From contig NZ_SGWX01000001.1 of the NCBI RefSeq assembly GCF_004216535.1, positions 3,100,001 through 3,164,000 of the forward strand: a DNA stretch of 64,000 nt. The letters are read 5' to 3'. The position numbers and the translations under genes were made by a program. This document shows positions 26,127-33,567 of this stretch, in pieces (within the stretch, counting starts at the first letter, position 1; each line of letters opens with the position of its first letter). Below the pieces are notes generated by a model that was not told the DNA's origin, did not search any database, and was given only the letters and a program-made list of their open reading frames with translations. Source of the stretch: Xylanimonas ulmi (GTDB taxonomy: Bacteria > Actinomycetota > Actinomycetes > Actinomycetales > Cellulomonadaceae).

Positions 26127-27857
26127 CTAGAAGACCTGCCGCAGGTTCGCCCGCGTGAGGTCCACGAGCTCGTCGCCGCGACCAGACAGCAGCGTGCGCA
26201 GCGTGTACAGCGCGAAGCCCTTGGCCTGGTCGAGCTTGATCGACGGCGGGATGGTCAGCTCCTGGCGCTCGGTCACGACGTCGACCAGCGCGGGCCCGTC
26301 GTAGGCGAACGCGTCCGCGAGCGCCTGCTTGAGGTCCGCCGACCGCTCGACGCGGAACGCCTTGAGCCCAGCCGCCTCGGCGATCGCGGCGAGCGACGGG
26401 TTCTGCAGCCCAGTCGTGTGGGTCACGAACCCGGCCGACTTCATCTCGAGCTCGACGAAGTTCAGCGAGGAGTTGTTGAAGACGACGACCTTCACGGGCA
26501 GCGAGTTCTGCGTGAGCGTGAGCAGCTCTCCGAGCAGCATCTCGACGCCGCCGTCTCCCGAGAGGGTGACGACCTGGCGCCCGGTCGCGGCCGCGGCGCC
26601 GACGGCCTGCGGCACGGCGTTGGCCATCGACCCGTGGATGAACGAGCCCAGCATCGAGCGCTTGCCGTTCATGCGCAGGTAGCGCGCGGCCCAGATGACG
26701 GGTGAGCCGACGTCGGGGATGAACACGGCGTCGTCGGCGGCGAGCTCGTCGATCAGGCGGGCGACGTACTGCGGGTGCAGCGGCTGGTCGCCCTTACGCG
26801 GCGTGGCGAGGTCGTCGAGCTTGGCGCGCGTCTTGGCGTAGTGCGCGAGCGAGTCGTCGAGGTGGCCGCGGTCGCGCCGGCGCCCGGCGGGCTCGTCGAG
26901 CAGTGGCAGCAGCGCGTCGAGGGTGTCGCCGACGTCGCCCACGAGCCCGAGCGTGAGCGGCACGCGCCGGCCCAGGTGCTCGCCGCGCAGGTCGATCTGG
27001 ATGACCTTGGCCTTGTCGGGCAGGAACGCCCGGTAGGGGAAGTCGGTGCCGAGCATGACCAGCGTGTCGGCGTTCTCCATCGCGCGGTACCCGGAGGCGA
27101 ACCCGAGCAGGCCCGTCATGCCGACGTCGTACGGGTTGTCGTGCTCAACGTACTCCTTCGACCGCAGCGTGTGGACCACGGGCGCGGCGAGCGTGTCGGC
27201 CAGCGCGACGACCTGGTCGTGCGCGTGCTGGGCGCCGGCGCCAGCCAGGATCGTCACGCGTCCGGCGTCGCGCAGCAGTGCCGCGGCCTCGGCGAGCTCC
27301 GACGGCGAGGGCAGGATGCGCGGCGTCGTCGCGCGGATGGGCGTCACCGTGGTGTCCTGGGCCTCCGCGAGCGCGATGTCGCCGGGGATGACGACGACGG
27401 CGACGCCGCGCTTCTCGATCGCCGTCTGGATGGCGGTGCGCAGGATGCGCGGCATCTGCAGCGGCGAGGACACGTATTCGGAGTAGACCGACGCCTCGCG
27501 GAACAGCTCCTGCGGGTGCGTCTCCTGGAAGTAGCCGCTGCCGATCTCGGCCGTGGGGATGTGCGCGGCGATCGCGAGCACGGGCACCCGCGAGCGCTGG
27601 GCGTCGTACAGGCCGTTGATGAGGTGCAGGTTGCCGGGTCCGGCGCTGCCGACGGCGACGGCGATCTGGCCGGTCAGCGCCGCCTCGGCGCCCGCGGCGA
27701 ACGCGGCGGCCTCCTCGTGGCGCACGTGCACCCAGTCGATGCCGGAGCCGCGCAGCGCGTCGGTGAAGCCGTTGAGCGAGTCGCCCGGGATGCCGTAGAC
27801 GCGCTTGACGCCGGCGGCGACGAGGGTGTCGACCATGTTCTTGGCGACGGTGGCCAT
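26127..27857 (-). CDS. poxB: Thiamine pyrophosphate enzyme, pyruvate oxidase/quinone-dependent pyruvate dehydrogenase (PoxB-like)
   Basis: Predicted to decarboxylate pyruvate to acetate and CO2 with electrons passed to quinone. 576 residues from ATG 27857. Thiamine-binding parts are the N-terminal Glu motif HVRHEEAAAFAAGAEA near residue 50 and the Mg/TPP motif SGDGGVEMLLGEL about 40 residues before NNSSLNFVELEMKSAG. The middle domain is FAD-type. The C-terminal tail (KLDQAKGFALYTLRTLLSGR) resembles the PoxB lipid-activation tail. A TetR regulator is encoded 71 bp upstream on the same strand. Acetolactate synthase is less likely because of the tail and the context. Confidence 0.88.
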   Translation of the reverse strand: MATVAKNMVDTLVAAGVKRVYGIPGDSLNGFTDALRGSGIDWVHVRHEEAAAFAAGAEAALTGQIAVAVGSAGPGNLHLINGLYDAQRSRVPVLAIAAHIPTAEIGSGYFQETHPQELFREASVYSEYVSSPLQMPRILRTAIQTAIEKRGVAVVVIPGDIALAEAQDTTVTPIRATTPRILPSPSELAEAAALLRDAGRVTILAGAGAQHAHDQVVALADTLAAPVVHTLRSKEYVEHDNPYDVGMTGLLGFASGYRAMENADTLVMLGTDFPYRAFLPDKAKVIQIDLRGEHLGRRVPLTLGLVGDVGDTLDALLPLLDEPAGRRRDRGHLDDSLAHYAKTRAKLDDLATPRKGDQPLHPQYVARLIDELAADDAVFIPDVGSPVIWAARYLRMNGKRSMLGSFIHGSMANAVPQAVGAAAATGRQVVTLSGDGGVEMLLGELLTLTQNSLPVKVVVFNNSSLNFVELEMKSAGFVTHTTGLQNPSLAAIAEAAGLKAFRVERSADLKQALADAFAYDGPALVDVVTERQELTIPPSIKLDQAKGFALYTLRTLLSGRGDELVDLTRANLRQVF

Positions 27858-27928
27858 GTTGTCCTTCTTCGCGGGTGGTGGTTCGGGGGAGGTTGGGGGT
27901 GGCGGATCGGAGTGGGCTCGGGCCGGTG

Positions 27929-28552
27929 TCAGGGCTCGGTCGCCGCGATGCCCGGCCAGACGAGGTCGCAGACCCTGGTGGCGAGGTCGGCGTCGAGCGG
28001 GGCGTGGCCCCAGACGAGCCGGTGGTAGACGGGGGCGAAGAGCGCGTCGACGACGAGCTCGACGTCGACGTCGGCGCGCAGGTCGCCCTGGGCGACGCCG
28101 CGGGCGACGTGGTGCGCGGCGCTCTCGCGACGCGGGTCCATCCACTGGGCGAGCAGGGCGCGGGCCACGCGCTCGTCGCTCGCGGCGGCGGCGAGCAGCT
28201 GTCGCAGCAGCGCGCCGGCCGGGGTCTGCCGCAGCAGCCGGACCAGGGCGTCGACCTGCCCGGTCAGCGCCTGCCGGACGGGCAGGGCGTCGTCGAACTC
28301 GATGCTCTCGTGGAACCGGTCGAGCAGTGCCTCGGCGAGCACCGCGGCCGACGACGGCCACCACTTGTAGATCGTGGTGCGCGAGACGCCTGCGCGGGCC
28401 GCGACGGCGTCGATGGTGGGCACGCAGGTCTCGGCGAGCGCGAGGTCGGCGGCGGCGTCGAGGATCGCCCGGCGCGCCGTCTCGGAGCGGGGCCTGCCCG
28501 CCCGAGGCGCCGCGACGTCGTCGGAGCGCCTATTACTGAACACGCTGTTCAC
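27929..28552 (-). CDS. TetR family transcriptional regulator
   Basis: 207 residues from GTG 28552. The HTH is VPTIDAVAARAGVSRTTIYK, with Trp-Trp-Pro following; the rest is an all-helical ligand-binding domain. The start codon lies within a 15-bp palindrome (TGAACACGCTGTTCA), so the protein probably binds there and represses itself. It is upstream of the pyruvate oxidase gene on the same strand and divergent from a glutamine amidotransferase; either could be a target. Confidence 0.88.
   Translation of the reverse strand: MNSVFSNRRSDDVAAPRAGRPRSETARRAILDAAADLALAETCVPTIDAVAARAGVSRTTIYKWWPSSAAVLAEALLDRFHESIEFDDALPVRQALTGQVDALVRLLRQTPAGALLRQLLAAAASDERVARALLAQWMDPRRESAAHHVARGVAQGDLRADVDVELVVDALFAPVYHRLVWGHAPLDADLATRVCDLVWPGIAATEP
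28537..28551. promoter_or_regulatory. TetR operator palindrome TGAACA-CGC-TGTTCA
   Basis: Perfect six-base inverted repeat with three-base spacer overlapping the GTG start of the tetR gene. Typical of autoregulated TetR genes with short leaders. Confidence 0.6.
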
Positions 28553-28700
28553 TATACGCGCGCAGGGGCCGCCAGGCGCCGCGCGCGAGGTGTGACGTCC
28601 AGAACGCCAGGACGCCGGGAGCGACGGGGCGGCCGCCGAGCGGTCCGCACGCGCCGCGCGCTTGCGCCCCGTCGTCGGCCCCGCCACTGTGGAGTGCGCC

Positions 28701-29447
28701 ATGAAGCCATTCCTGCTGCTCGCGACCCGCGAGGAGGACGACGCCGCCGCCGGCGAGCTGGACGGCGTGCTGCGCTACGGCGGGCTGACGGCGGACCAGG
28801 TGCGCCGCGTCCGCCTTGAGCGCGAGCCCCTACCCCGCCTCGACCTCGACGACTACTCGGGTGTCCTGGTCGGCGGCGGCCCCTTCAACTCCTCGGACCC
28901 GCCCGGGGCCAAGTCGGCGCTGCAGCGGCGTGTCGAGCACGACTTCGCCACGCTGCTAGACGAGGTCGTCGACCGCGACTTCCCGTTCCTGGGCCTGTGC
29001 TACGGCGTCGGGACGCTCGGCGCGCACCAGGGCGCCGTCGTCGACCGCACCTACGGCGAGCCCATCGGCCCCGTCTCGATCGACCTCACGCCCGACGGCG
29101 TCGCCGACCCGCTGCTGGCCGGCATGCCGCCGCGCTTCGACGCGCTGGTCGGGCACAAGGAGGCGGTGCGCGAGCTGCCCGCGCACGCGGTGCTGCTGGC
29201 GTCGTCGGCGACCTGCCCGGTGCAGATGTTTCGCGTGCGCGAGAACCTCTACGCGACGCAGTTCCACCCCGAGCTCGACATCACACGCCTGCGCGAGCGC
29301 ATCACGATCTACCGCGACCACGGCTACTTCGCGCCCGAGGAGTACGAGGAAACCCTGGAGCGCGCCTCGGCGCGCCCGGTCCCCCACCCCCATCGCATCC
29401 TGCGCGCGTTCGTGGAGCGGTACGCCCGCCCGGCCCGGCTACCGTAG
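28701..29447 (+). CDS. Class I glutamine amidotransferase-like protein
   Basis: 248 residues. The nucleophile elbow is FLGLCYGVGTLGAHQG near residue 100, and the catalytic His-x-Glu is in YATQFHPELDITRL near residue 190, so the triad is complete. The fold is that of stand-alone GMP-synthase-like amidotransferases (often glutamyl hydrolase or gamma-glutamyl-amine hydrolase relatives). A GTG at 28689 is an alternative start. It is divergent from tetR. Confidence 0.87.
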   Translation: MKPFLLLATREEDDAAAGELDGVLRYGGLTADQVRRVRLEREPLPRLDLDDYSGVLVGGGPFNSSDPPGAKSALQRRVEHDFATLLDEVVDRDFPFLGLCYGVGTLGAHQGAVVDRTYGEPIGPVSIDLTPDGVADPLLAGMPPRFDALVGHKEAVRELPAHAVLLASSATCPVQMFRVRENLYATQFHPELDITRLRERITIYRDHGYFAPEEYEETLERASARPVPHPHRILRAFVERYARPARLP

Positions 29448-29451
29448 GCGG

Positions 29452-29856
29452 ATGCTCCAACTGGGTGACGTGACCTACCTCGTGCGCGACCTCGACGAGG
29501 CGATCGCCTTCTTCGTCGAGGCCCTCGGCTTCGAGGTCCGCTCAGACGAGGTCCGCTCAGACGAGGTCCGCGCCCCCGAGGGCCAGCCGCAGCGCCGCCG
29601 CGTCGTCGTCGGGCCCGACGGCGGTGGCGCGGGGTTCGTGCTCAAGGTCGCCCCCGAGTCCGACGCGCTCGGGCGGCAGGCGGGCGGCGGCGTCGCGTTC
29701 TTCCTGCGGACCGACGACTTCGCGGCGCAGCACGCCCGGATGCTCGCCCACCGCGTCACCTTCCGCGAGGCGCCGCGCCACGAGCCCTACGGCACGGTCG
29801 CGGTGTTCGAGGACCCGTATGGCCAGCCGTGGGACCTCATCGAGCCGTCGGCCTGA
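29452..29856 (+). CDS. VOC family protein (glyoxalase/bleomycin-resistance fold)
   Basis: 134 residues made of two beta-alpha-beta-beta-beta units: VTYLVRDLDEAIAFFVEALG at the start and a second half ending in VAVFEDPYGQPWDLIEPS. The Glu in the last strand and an Asp/His in the first are candidate metal ligands. A 15-bp tandem duplication near 29537-29566 doubles the pentapeptide RSDEV in the first loop. It begins five bases after the preceding amidotransferase stop, so they are probably co-transcribed. Confidence 0.88.
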   Translation: MLQLGDVTYLVRDLDEAIAFFVEALGFEVRSDEVRSDEVRAPEGQPQRRRVVVGPDGGGAGFVLKVAPESDALGRQAGGGVAFFLRTDDFAAQHARMLAHRVTFREAPRHEPYGTVAVFEDPYGQPWDLIEPSA

Positions 29857-29886
29857 GTGCGGGCCGAGTAAGCGCCGCTCGGGCGA

Positions 29887-30387
29887 CTACGGCGCCGCTG
29901 GCCGCTCGCAGGCCGGTGGGCGCACCACGGTCAGCGGCCCCTCCTCGGGCGTCGGGGGCTCGAAGTGGTCGAAGTACCGCGCCGCCGTCGCCTCGTCGAG
30001 CCTGACGTCGTTCGCCGTCCCTCCGTCGCGGGCCGCCACGCGCGCGAGCGCGACCTGGCGCGGTGTGGCGAGGTAGACCGTCTCGGGCGTCACGCCAAGG
30101 GGCGCGAGCAGCGCGCGGTACTCCTCGCGCATGCGCCGCGACCAGAACGACAGGTCGACGACGACGTCGCCGCCCGCCGCGACGATCGAGACCAACCGCT
30201 CCTGGACCTGCCGCTCGAACTCGTCCCGGACCGGCTCGGGCAGCGGCTGCTCCCGGTGGCCGGCCGCCCAGGCGGCCTCGTCGATCGAGAGCCGCACGAG
30301 CCCCTGCGCCTCCAACCCGCGGGCGTAGGTCGACTTCCCGGCGCCGGCGGGCCCGCACATGAGCACGACGCGGGGGCGAGTGGCCAT
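29887..30387 (-). CDS. P-loop kinase-like ATP-binding protein
   Basis: 166 residues. Walker A CGPAGAGKSTYARGLEAQG lies near residue 11 and an acidic VVVDLSFWSRRMREEY near residue 77. The size and motifs match small AAA_33 or zeta-toxin-like kinases that phosphorylate small molecules. No antitoxin partner is encoded next to it, so a toxin role is unlikely. It converges on the VOC gene. Confidence 0.8.
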   Translation of the reverse strand: MATRPRVVLMCGPAGAGKSTYARGLEAQGLVRLSIDEAAWAAGHREQPLPEPVRDEFERQVQERLVSIVAAGGDVVVDLSFWSRRMREEYRALLAPLGVTPETVYLATPRQVALARVAARDGGTANDVRLDEATAARYFDHFEPPTPEEGPLTVVRPPACERPAAP

Positions 30388-30535
30388 GAGGGGACCCTAG
30401 CGGTCTCATCCGCGCGATCTCACCGTTTGCTGTCATGATCCGCCCCGCTTTCGCGTCCACACCATGAGGGGGATGTGCGCTGCGACGCAGACGCGCTCCC
30501 CGGCCCCTCTCCCGCACGACGTCAGGTGGTGAACG

Positions 30536-30985
30536 GTGCTCGCGGTGACCGCCAGAGGGCTGGCGATGGTCGACTCCCTGTCCTGTGAGGTGTGTGACGC
30601 GCCCATCGGCGTCGGCTGCGCCGAGAGCGCCCATCTGGCTTGGGCGTCGCGCGAGGTGAGCTGCGACTACTGCGGCGCCGCGCGGGGGCAGACGTGCGAC
30701 CGGTGCTGCCCCCTGTGGATCGTCCCCGCCGCCGTGCTGCGCGACGCGCCCCTGCTGCGCACCCACGCCCTTGACCGTCTCGTCGCGCTCTCCGAGAGTT
30801 ACATGTGTCGAATCTGCCTGCGGGTTCGCTGCGCGGAGGAGTGCAACCAGCGCCTGCACACGGCCTGGTGCGCTCAGTTCACCGACTGCGCGGTGTGCGG
30901 CGCGGTGATCGGTGAGATGTGCGCGACGGGGTGTGCCATGCGCGAGTTGGTCGCCAGCGTCGCCGAACTCGTCCAGGAGGGTTGA
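30536..30985 (+). CDS. Cys-rich protein with four C-x2-C zinc-finger-like modules
   Basis: Up to 149 residues; ATG 30566 with AGAGGG upstream is a shorter alternative start. Modules seen are CEVCDAPIGVGC, CDYCGAARGQTC, CRICLRVRC and CAVCGAVIGEMC, each followed by further Cys or His. Three have the C-x2-C-x4-G-x2-C pattern of phage-type DNA-binding zinc fingers. I do not recognise a function. It ends three bases before the sortase start, so it is likely translated with it; a link to surface protein sorting is unexpected. Confidence 0.7.
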   Translation: MLAVTARGLAMVDSLSCEVCDAPIGVGCAESAHLAWASREVSCDYCGAARGQTCDRCCPLWIVPAAVLRDAPLLRTHALDRLVALSESYMCRICLRVRCAEECNQRLHTAWCAQFTDCAVCGAVIGEMCATGCAMRELVASVAELVQEG

Positions 30986-30988
30986 GAC

Positions 30989-31765
30989 GTGCCCGACGAC
31001 GCCACACCACGCCGGCCGCGCCGACCCTGGTCCGCGCCGCCGTCGGGCACGGGGGGCACAGCGCCGCCGTCGGGCACAGCGCCGACCGGACCGCCGGGCC
31101 CCGCTCCCGGTCGCACGCGCGTCGGCTGGCTGATGGCGCTGCTGGCCTTGGGGGTGCTGCTGGTCGCGGGCGGGATCGGCGGCGTGATCCGGCACGCCGG
31201 GCAGACGGGGGCGCACGACCACCTGCCGCGGGATCTGGCGGGGCAGCCCGTCCGGCTGGAGGAGGGCACCGAGCCGACCGACGACCAGGTCGTTCGGATG
31301 CGCGCGGTCGACGACGACGGCGCGCGGTTCCAGGCCGCGAGCGTCGGGCTCGACGTGCCGTTGGGGTCGCTGACGGAGGTCGACGCGCAGATCGTGCCGC
31401 CCGGGTTCACGACCGCCTACCGGGTCCGCAACCGGGGCGTCGACGTCGAGCACGCCGCCGAGGGGACGGTCTACGTCGTGATGCACTCGCTGCGCGGCCG
31501 AGGCACGGCCCCCGGGGACTACCTGGCCGACAGGGAGACCGGCGCGTCGCGACTGACGCCGGGCGACCCGCTGCGGGTCGTCGACGGCGGCCGCGCCGTG
31601 GAGTACACGGTGACGAGCGCGGAGTTGGTCGACAAGGACGCCCTGCCCGCGACCGCGCAGGTCTGGACCGACGAGCCGGGCCGTCTCGTGGTCATCACGT
31701 GCATGCAGCGCGCCGGTGGGGAGCCGTCGCTCCAGAACCTCGTCGTCTACGCCACGCTCCGCTGA
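30989..31765 (+). CDS. Sortase, class E/F-like
   Basis: Membrane-anchored transpeptidase that attaches proteins to the cell wall; 258 residues. A Pro-rich cytoplasmic N-terminus (about 40 residues) is followed by a helix (GWLMALLALGVLLVAGGIGG). The sortase beta barrel has the catalytic His in TVYVVMHSLRGRG near residue 162 and Cys in LVVITCMQRAGG near residue 238. The Arg is either in CMQR or replaced near SLQNLVVYA. The likely substrate is the surface protein encoded at 33568-35724. The gene is tightly linked to the Cys-rich gene before it. Confidence 0.85.
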   Translation: MPDDATPRRPRRPWSAPPSGTGGTAPPSGTAPTGPPGPAPGRTRVGWLMALLALGVLLVAGGIGGVIRHAGQTGAHDHLPRDLAGQPVRLEEGTEPTDDQVVRMRAVDDDGARFQAASVGLDVPLGSLTEVDAQIVPPGFTTAYRVRNRGVDVEHAAEGTVYVVMHSLRGRGTAPGDYLADRETGASRLTPGDPLRVVDGGRAVEYTVTSAELVDKDALPATAQVWTDEPGRLVVITCMQRAGGEPSLQNLVVYATLR

Positions 31766-31771
31766 GCGCCC

Positions 31772-31797
31772 CGTCGGCGCCGACGCCGGCGCCGACG
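31772..31797. terminator. Bidirectional hairpin between sortase and sigma fusion
   Basis: Perfect 11-bp arms CGTCGGCGCCG and CGGCGCCGACG with a four-base loop, placed between convergent stop codons. Confidence 0.65.
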
Positions 31798-31803
31798 CCG
31801 ACG

Positions 31804-33486
31804 TCAGGGAACCTCGATGGCGGCCGTCCTGGTGGCGCCGGTCCGTCCGGACTGGGGCTCGACGTACCAGACGGCGAACGAGTGCGCGCCCGAACCCATC
31901 CCAGGCCAGACGGCCCGCAGGACGCCGTCGGCGGGGATCGGCATCGCCTCGGCGGGGGTGGCGTCGAGCGCGGCGCTGACCCACCGGCCCGGCTCCCCCG
32001 TGATGGGGACGACGAACTCGCCGTCGGGCGCGGACTCGACCGGTCCAATCTTGGGTGCGTCACGCTCGACGGTGACCGGCGCCGACTCCTGCGACCGCAG
32101 CCCACGCGCCTCCTGAACGGCCCGAAGCACCTGCCGTCCGGTCGGCAGGCTCCACGCGTCGATGCGCCACGAGCCCGACGGCGCCACCCTCGCCTCCCCG
32201 ACCGCGGACCCCGACCGGTCCAGCACCACGACGCGGGCGCCCGGCTCCCCCACCCCCGCCAGGATCGGCAGCAACCACGGCTGGTCGTCTCCCGTCTCCA
32301 GCACGGGGACCGCGGGGGGCGCCGGCTCAGGTGACGCCGCGGGCTCGACCCGGACGGGGGGCGGCACCGGCGCCGCCGGAGCAGCCGTGAGCGGCGGCGC
32401 CGTCGGCGCCGTCGAGGCCACCAAGGTGGGCGTGGGTGTGGGCGTGGGCACGTCGCCGCGGCCATTCAGCCATAGGCCCGACGCCACCGTCGCGCCCGCG
32501 ACGCCGACCGCCGCCCAGCCGGCGACGGCCTTGGTCTGCGCGCCGAGCGCATGCCACCAGCCGTGGGGCGACCATGCTGATGACCCCCAGGCCGAGGACC
32601 CCCACGCAGAGGACCACCAGGCGGGGGACCACCAGGCGGGGGACCACCACGCCGAGGCCACCGCGGCGATCGGCGCCGGGATCGCGACGCCGGCCGCGGC
32701 CAACAGCGGTCCGATCGCGGCCGGCAGCCGATCCCCCAGCACGCGCACCGACAGCGCGGCCTGGCGGCACCGGGCGCACGTCTCCAGGTGCCGCTCCAGT
32801 CGGCGAGACACGCTCGCGGGAAGGCCGTCGCCGCGCTGGCGGCGGACCATCACCCCCAGTGCGCTCTGACACTGTGGCGCCAGCTCGGGCTGCGCCAGGT
32901 GCGCCGTCAGCCATGCGCGGCGCAGGCTCTCCCGGGCCCGTGCGGCCAGGACCGCGACGCCGTTGGGGGCGAGGCCGTAGTGCGCGGCCAGGTCAGCCGG
33001 GGTGCGCCCCTCCACCACCGTGTACCACAGCACCTCCTGGTACCGCTCCGGCACCCGGCCGAACGCCTGCGCGAGCAACGACCTGTCCGCGACGATGTCG
33101 TCGAACCCCCGCACGCCCGTGGGCGCTGGCGCCGCCGACTCGACCTCGACGGCGCTGCCGAGGGCCGTCGCGTAGGGGCGGTGCGACCAGTTGATCGCCA
33201 CATGGCGCGCCGTCGTCAACGCATAGGACCGAAACGTGTGCGTCGGGCCTCCCCCACGCTCGATCGCCTCCAGGACCCGCAGCATCGCCTCCTGCGCGAC
33301 GTCGTCGCAGTCACGCCCGGCGCCGAACCGCCGGGCCGCCGTCCGCACGAACCGCCAGTGCCGATCGAACAGCACCCGAAACGCGGACCCGTCGGGGTCG
33401 CCGCGGCGCAGCTCGTCGATCAGGTCCGCGTCCGAGACGTTCTCCGAGCGCGCGGCGTCCCACGTGCTGGGCCTGGGCGACCTCAA
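31804..33486 (-). CDS. ECF sigma factor fused to anti-sigma zinc finger, membrane segments and extracellular Ig-like domain
   Basis: 560 residues from TTG 33486, which has GGAGGG five bases upstream; no ATG/GTG is available. Sigma region 2 (DADLIDELRRGDPDGSAF, CDDVAQEAMLRVLEAI) is followed by region 4 (PERYQEVLWYTVVEGRTPAD), a ZAS zinc finger with H-x3-C-x2-C (HLETCARC) near residue 235, and hydrophobic segments near 255-280 and 318-338 separated by Trp-rich repeats. Then come a Pro/Thr linker and a secreted Ig-like region from about 400. It resembles the described ECF52-type fusions. Probably signal-released or conformationally gated. It sits directly downstream of the LPXTG-like gene. Confidence 0.85.
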   Translation of the reverse strand: MRSPRPSTWDAARSENVSDADLIDELRRGDPDGSAFRVLFDRHWRFVRTAARRFGAGRDCDDVAQEAMLRVLEAIERGGGPTHTFRSYALTTARHVAINWSHRPYATALGSAVEVESAAPAPTGVRGFDDIVADRSLLAQAFGRVPERYQEVLWYTVVEGRTPADLAAHYGLAPNGVAVLAARARESLRRAWLTAHLAQPELAPQCQSALGVMVRRQRGDGLPASVSRRLERHLETCARCRQAALSVRVLGDRLPAAIGPLLAAAGVAIPAPIAAVASAWWSPAWWSPAWWSSAWGSSAWGSSAWSPHGWWHALGAQTKAVAGWAAVGVAGATVASGLWLNGRGDVPTPTPTPTLVASTAPTAPPLTAAPAAPVPPPVRVEPAASPEPAPPAVPVLETGDDQPWLLPILAGVGEPGARVVVLDRSGSAVGEARVAPSGSWRIDAWSLPTGRQVLRAVQEARGLRSQESAPVTVERDAPKIGPVESAPDGEFVVPITGEPGRWVSAALDATPAEAMPIPADGVLRAVWPGMGSGAHSFAVWYVEPQSGRTGATRTAAIEVP

Positions 33487-33508
33487 CGCCGCCCTCCGCG
33501 CGCAGGAC

Positions 33509-33540
33509 CGGGCCCGGCGCCGTCACCGGCGCCGGGCCCG
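33509..33540. terminator. Hairpin after the surface-protein gene
   Basis: Perfect 14-bp arms CGGGCCCGGCGCCG and CGGCGCCGGGCCCG around TCAC. It lies between the surface-protein stop and the sigma-fusion start, so it would terminate or attenuate read-through into the sigma gene. Confidence 0.7.
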
Positions 33541-33567
33541 AATCCGTGTCGCATCATCCGCGCCCCA

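Noticed and set aside
29887-30387. Zeta-type toxin
   Set aside because: Walker motifs fit, but no antitoxin gene is adjacent and the protein is shorter than zeta toxins; kept as a kinase of unknown substrate.
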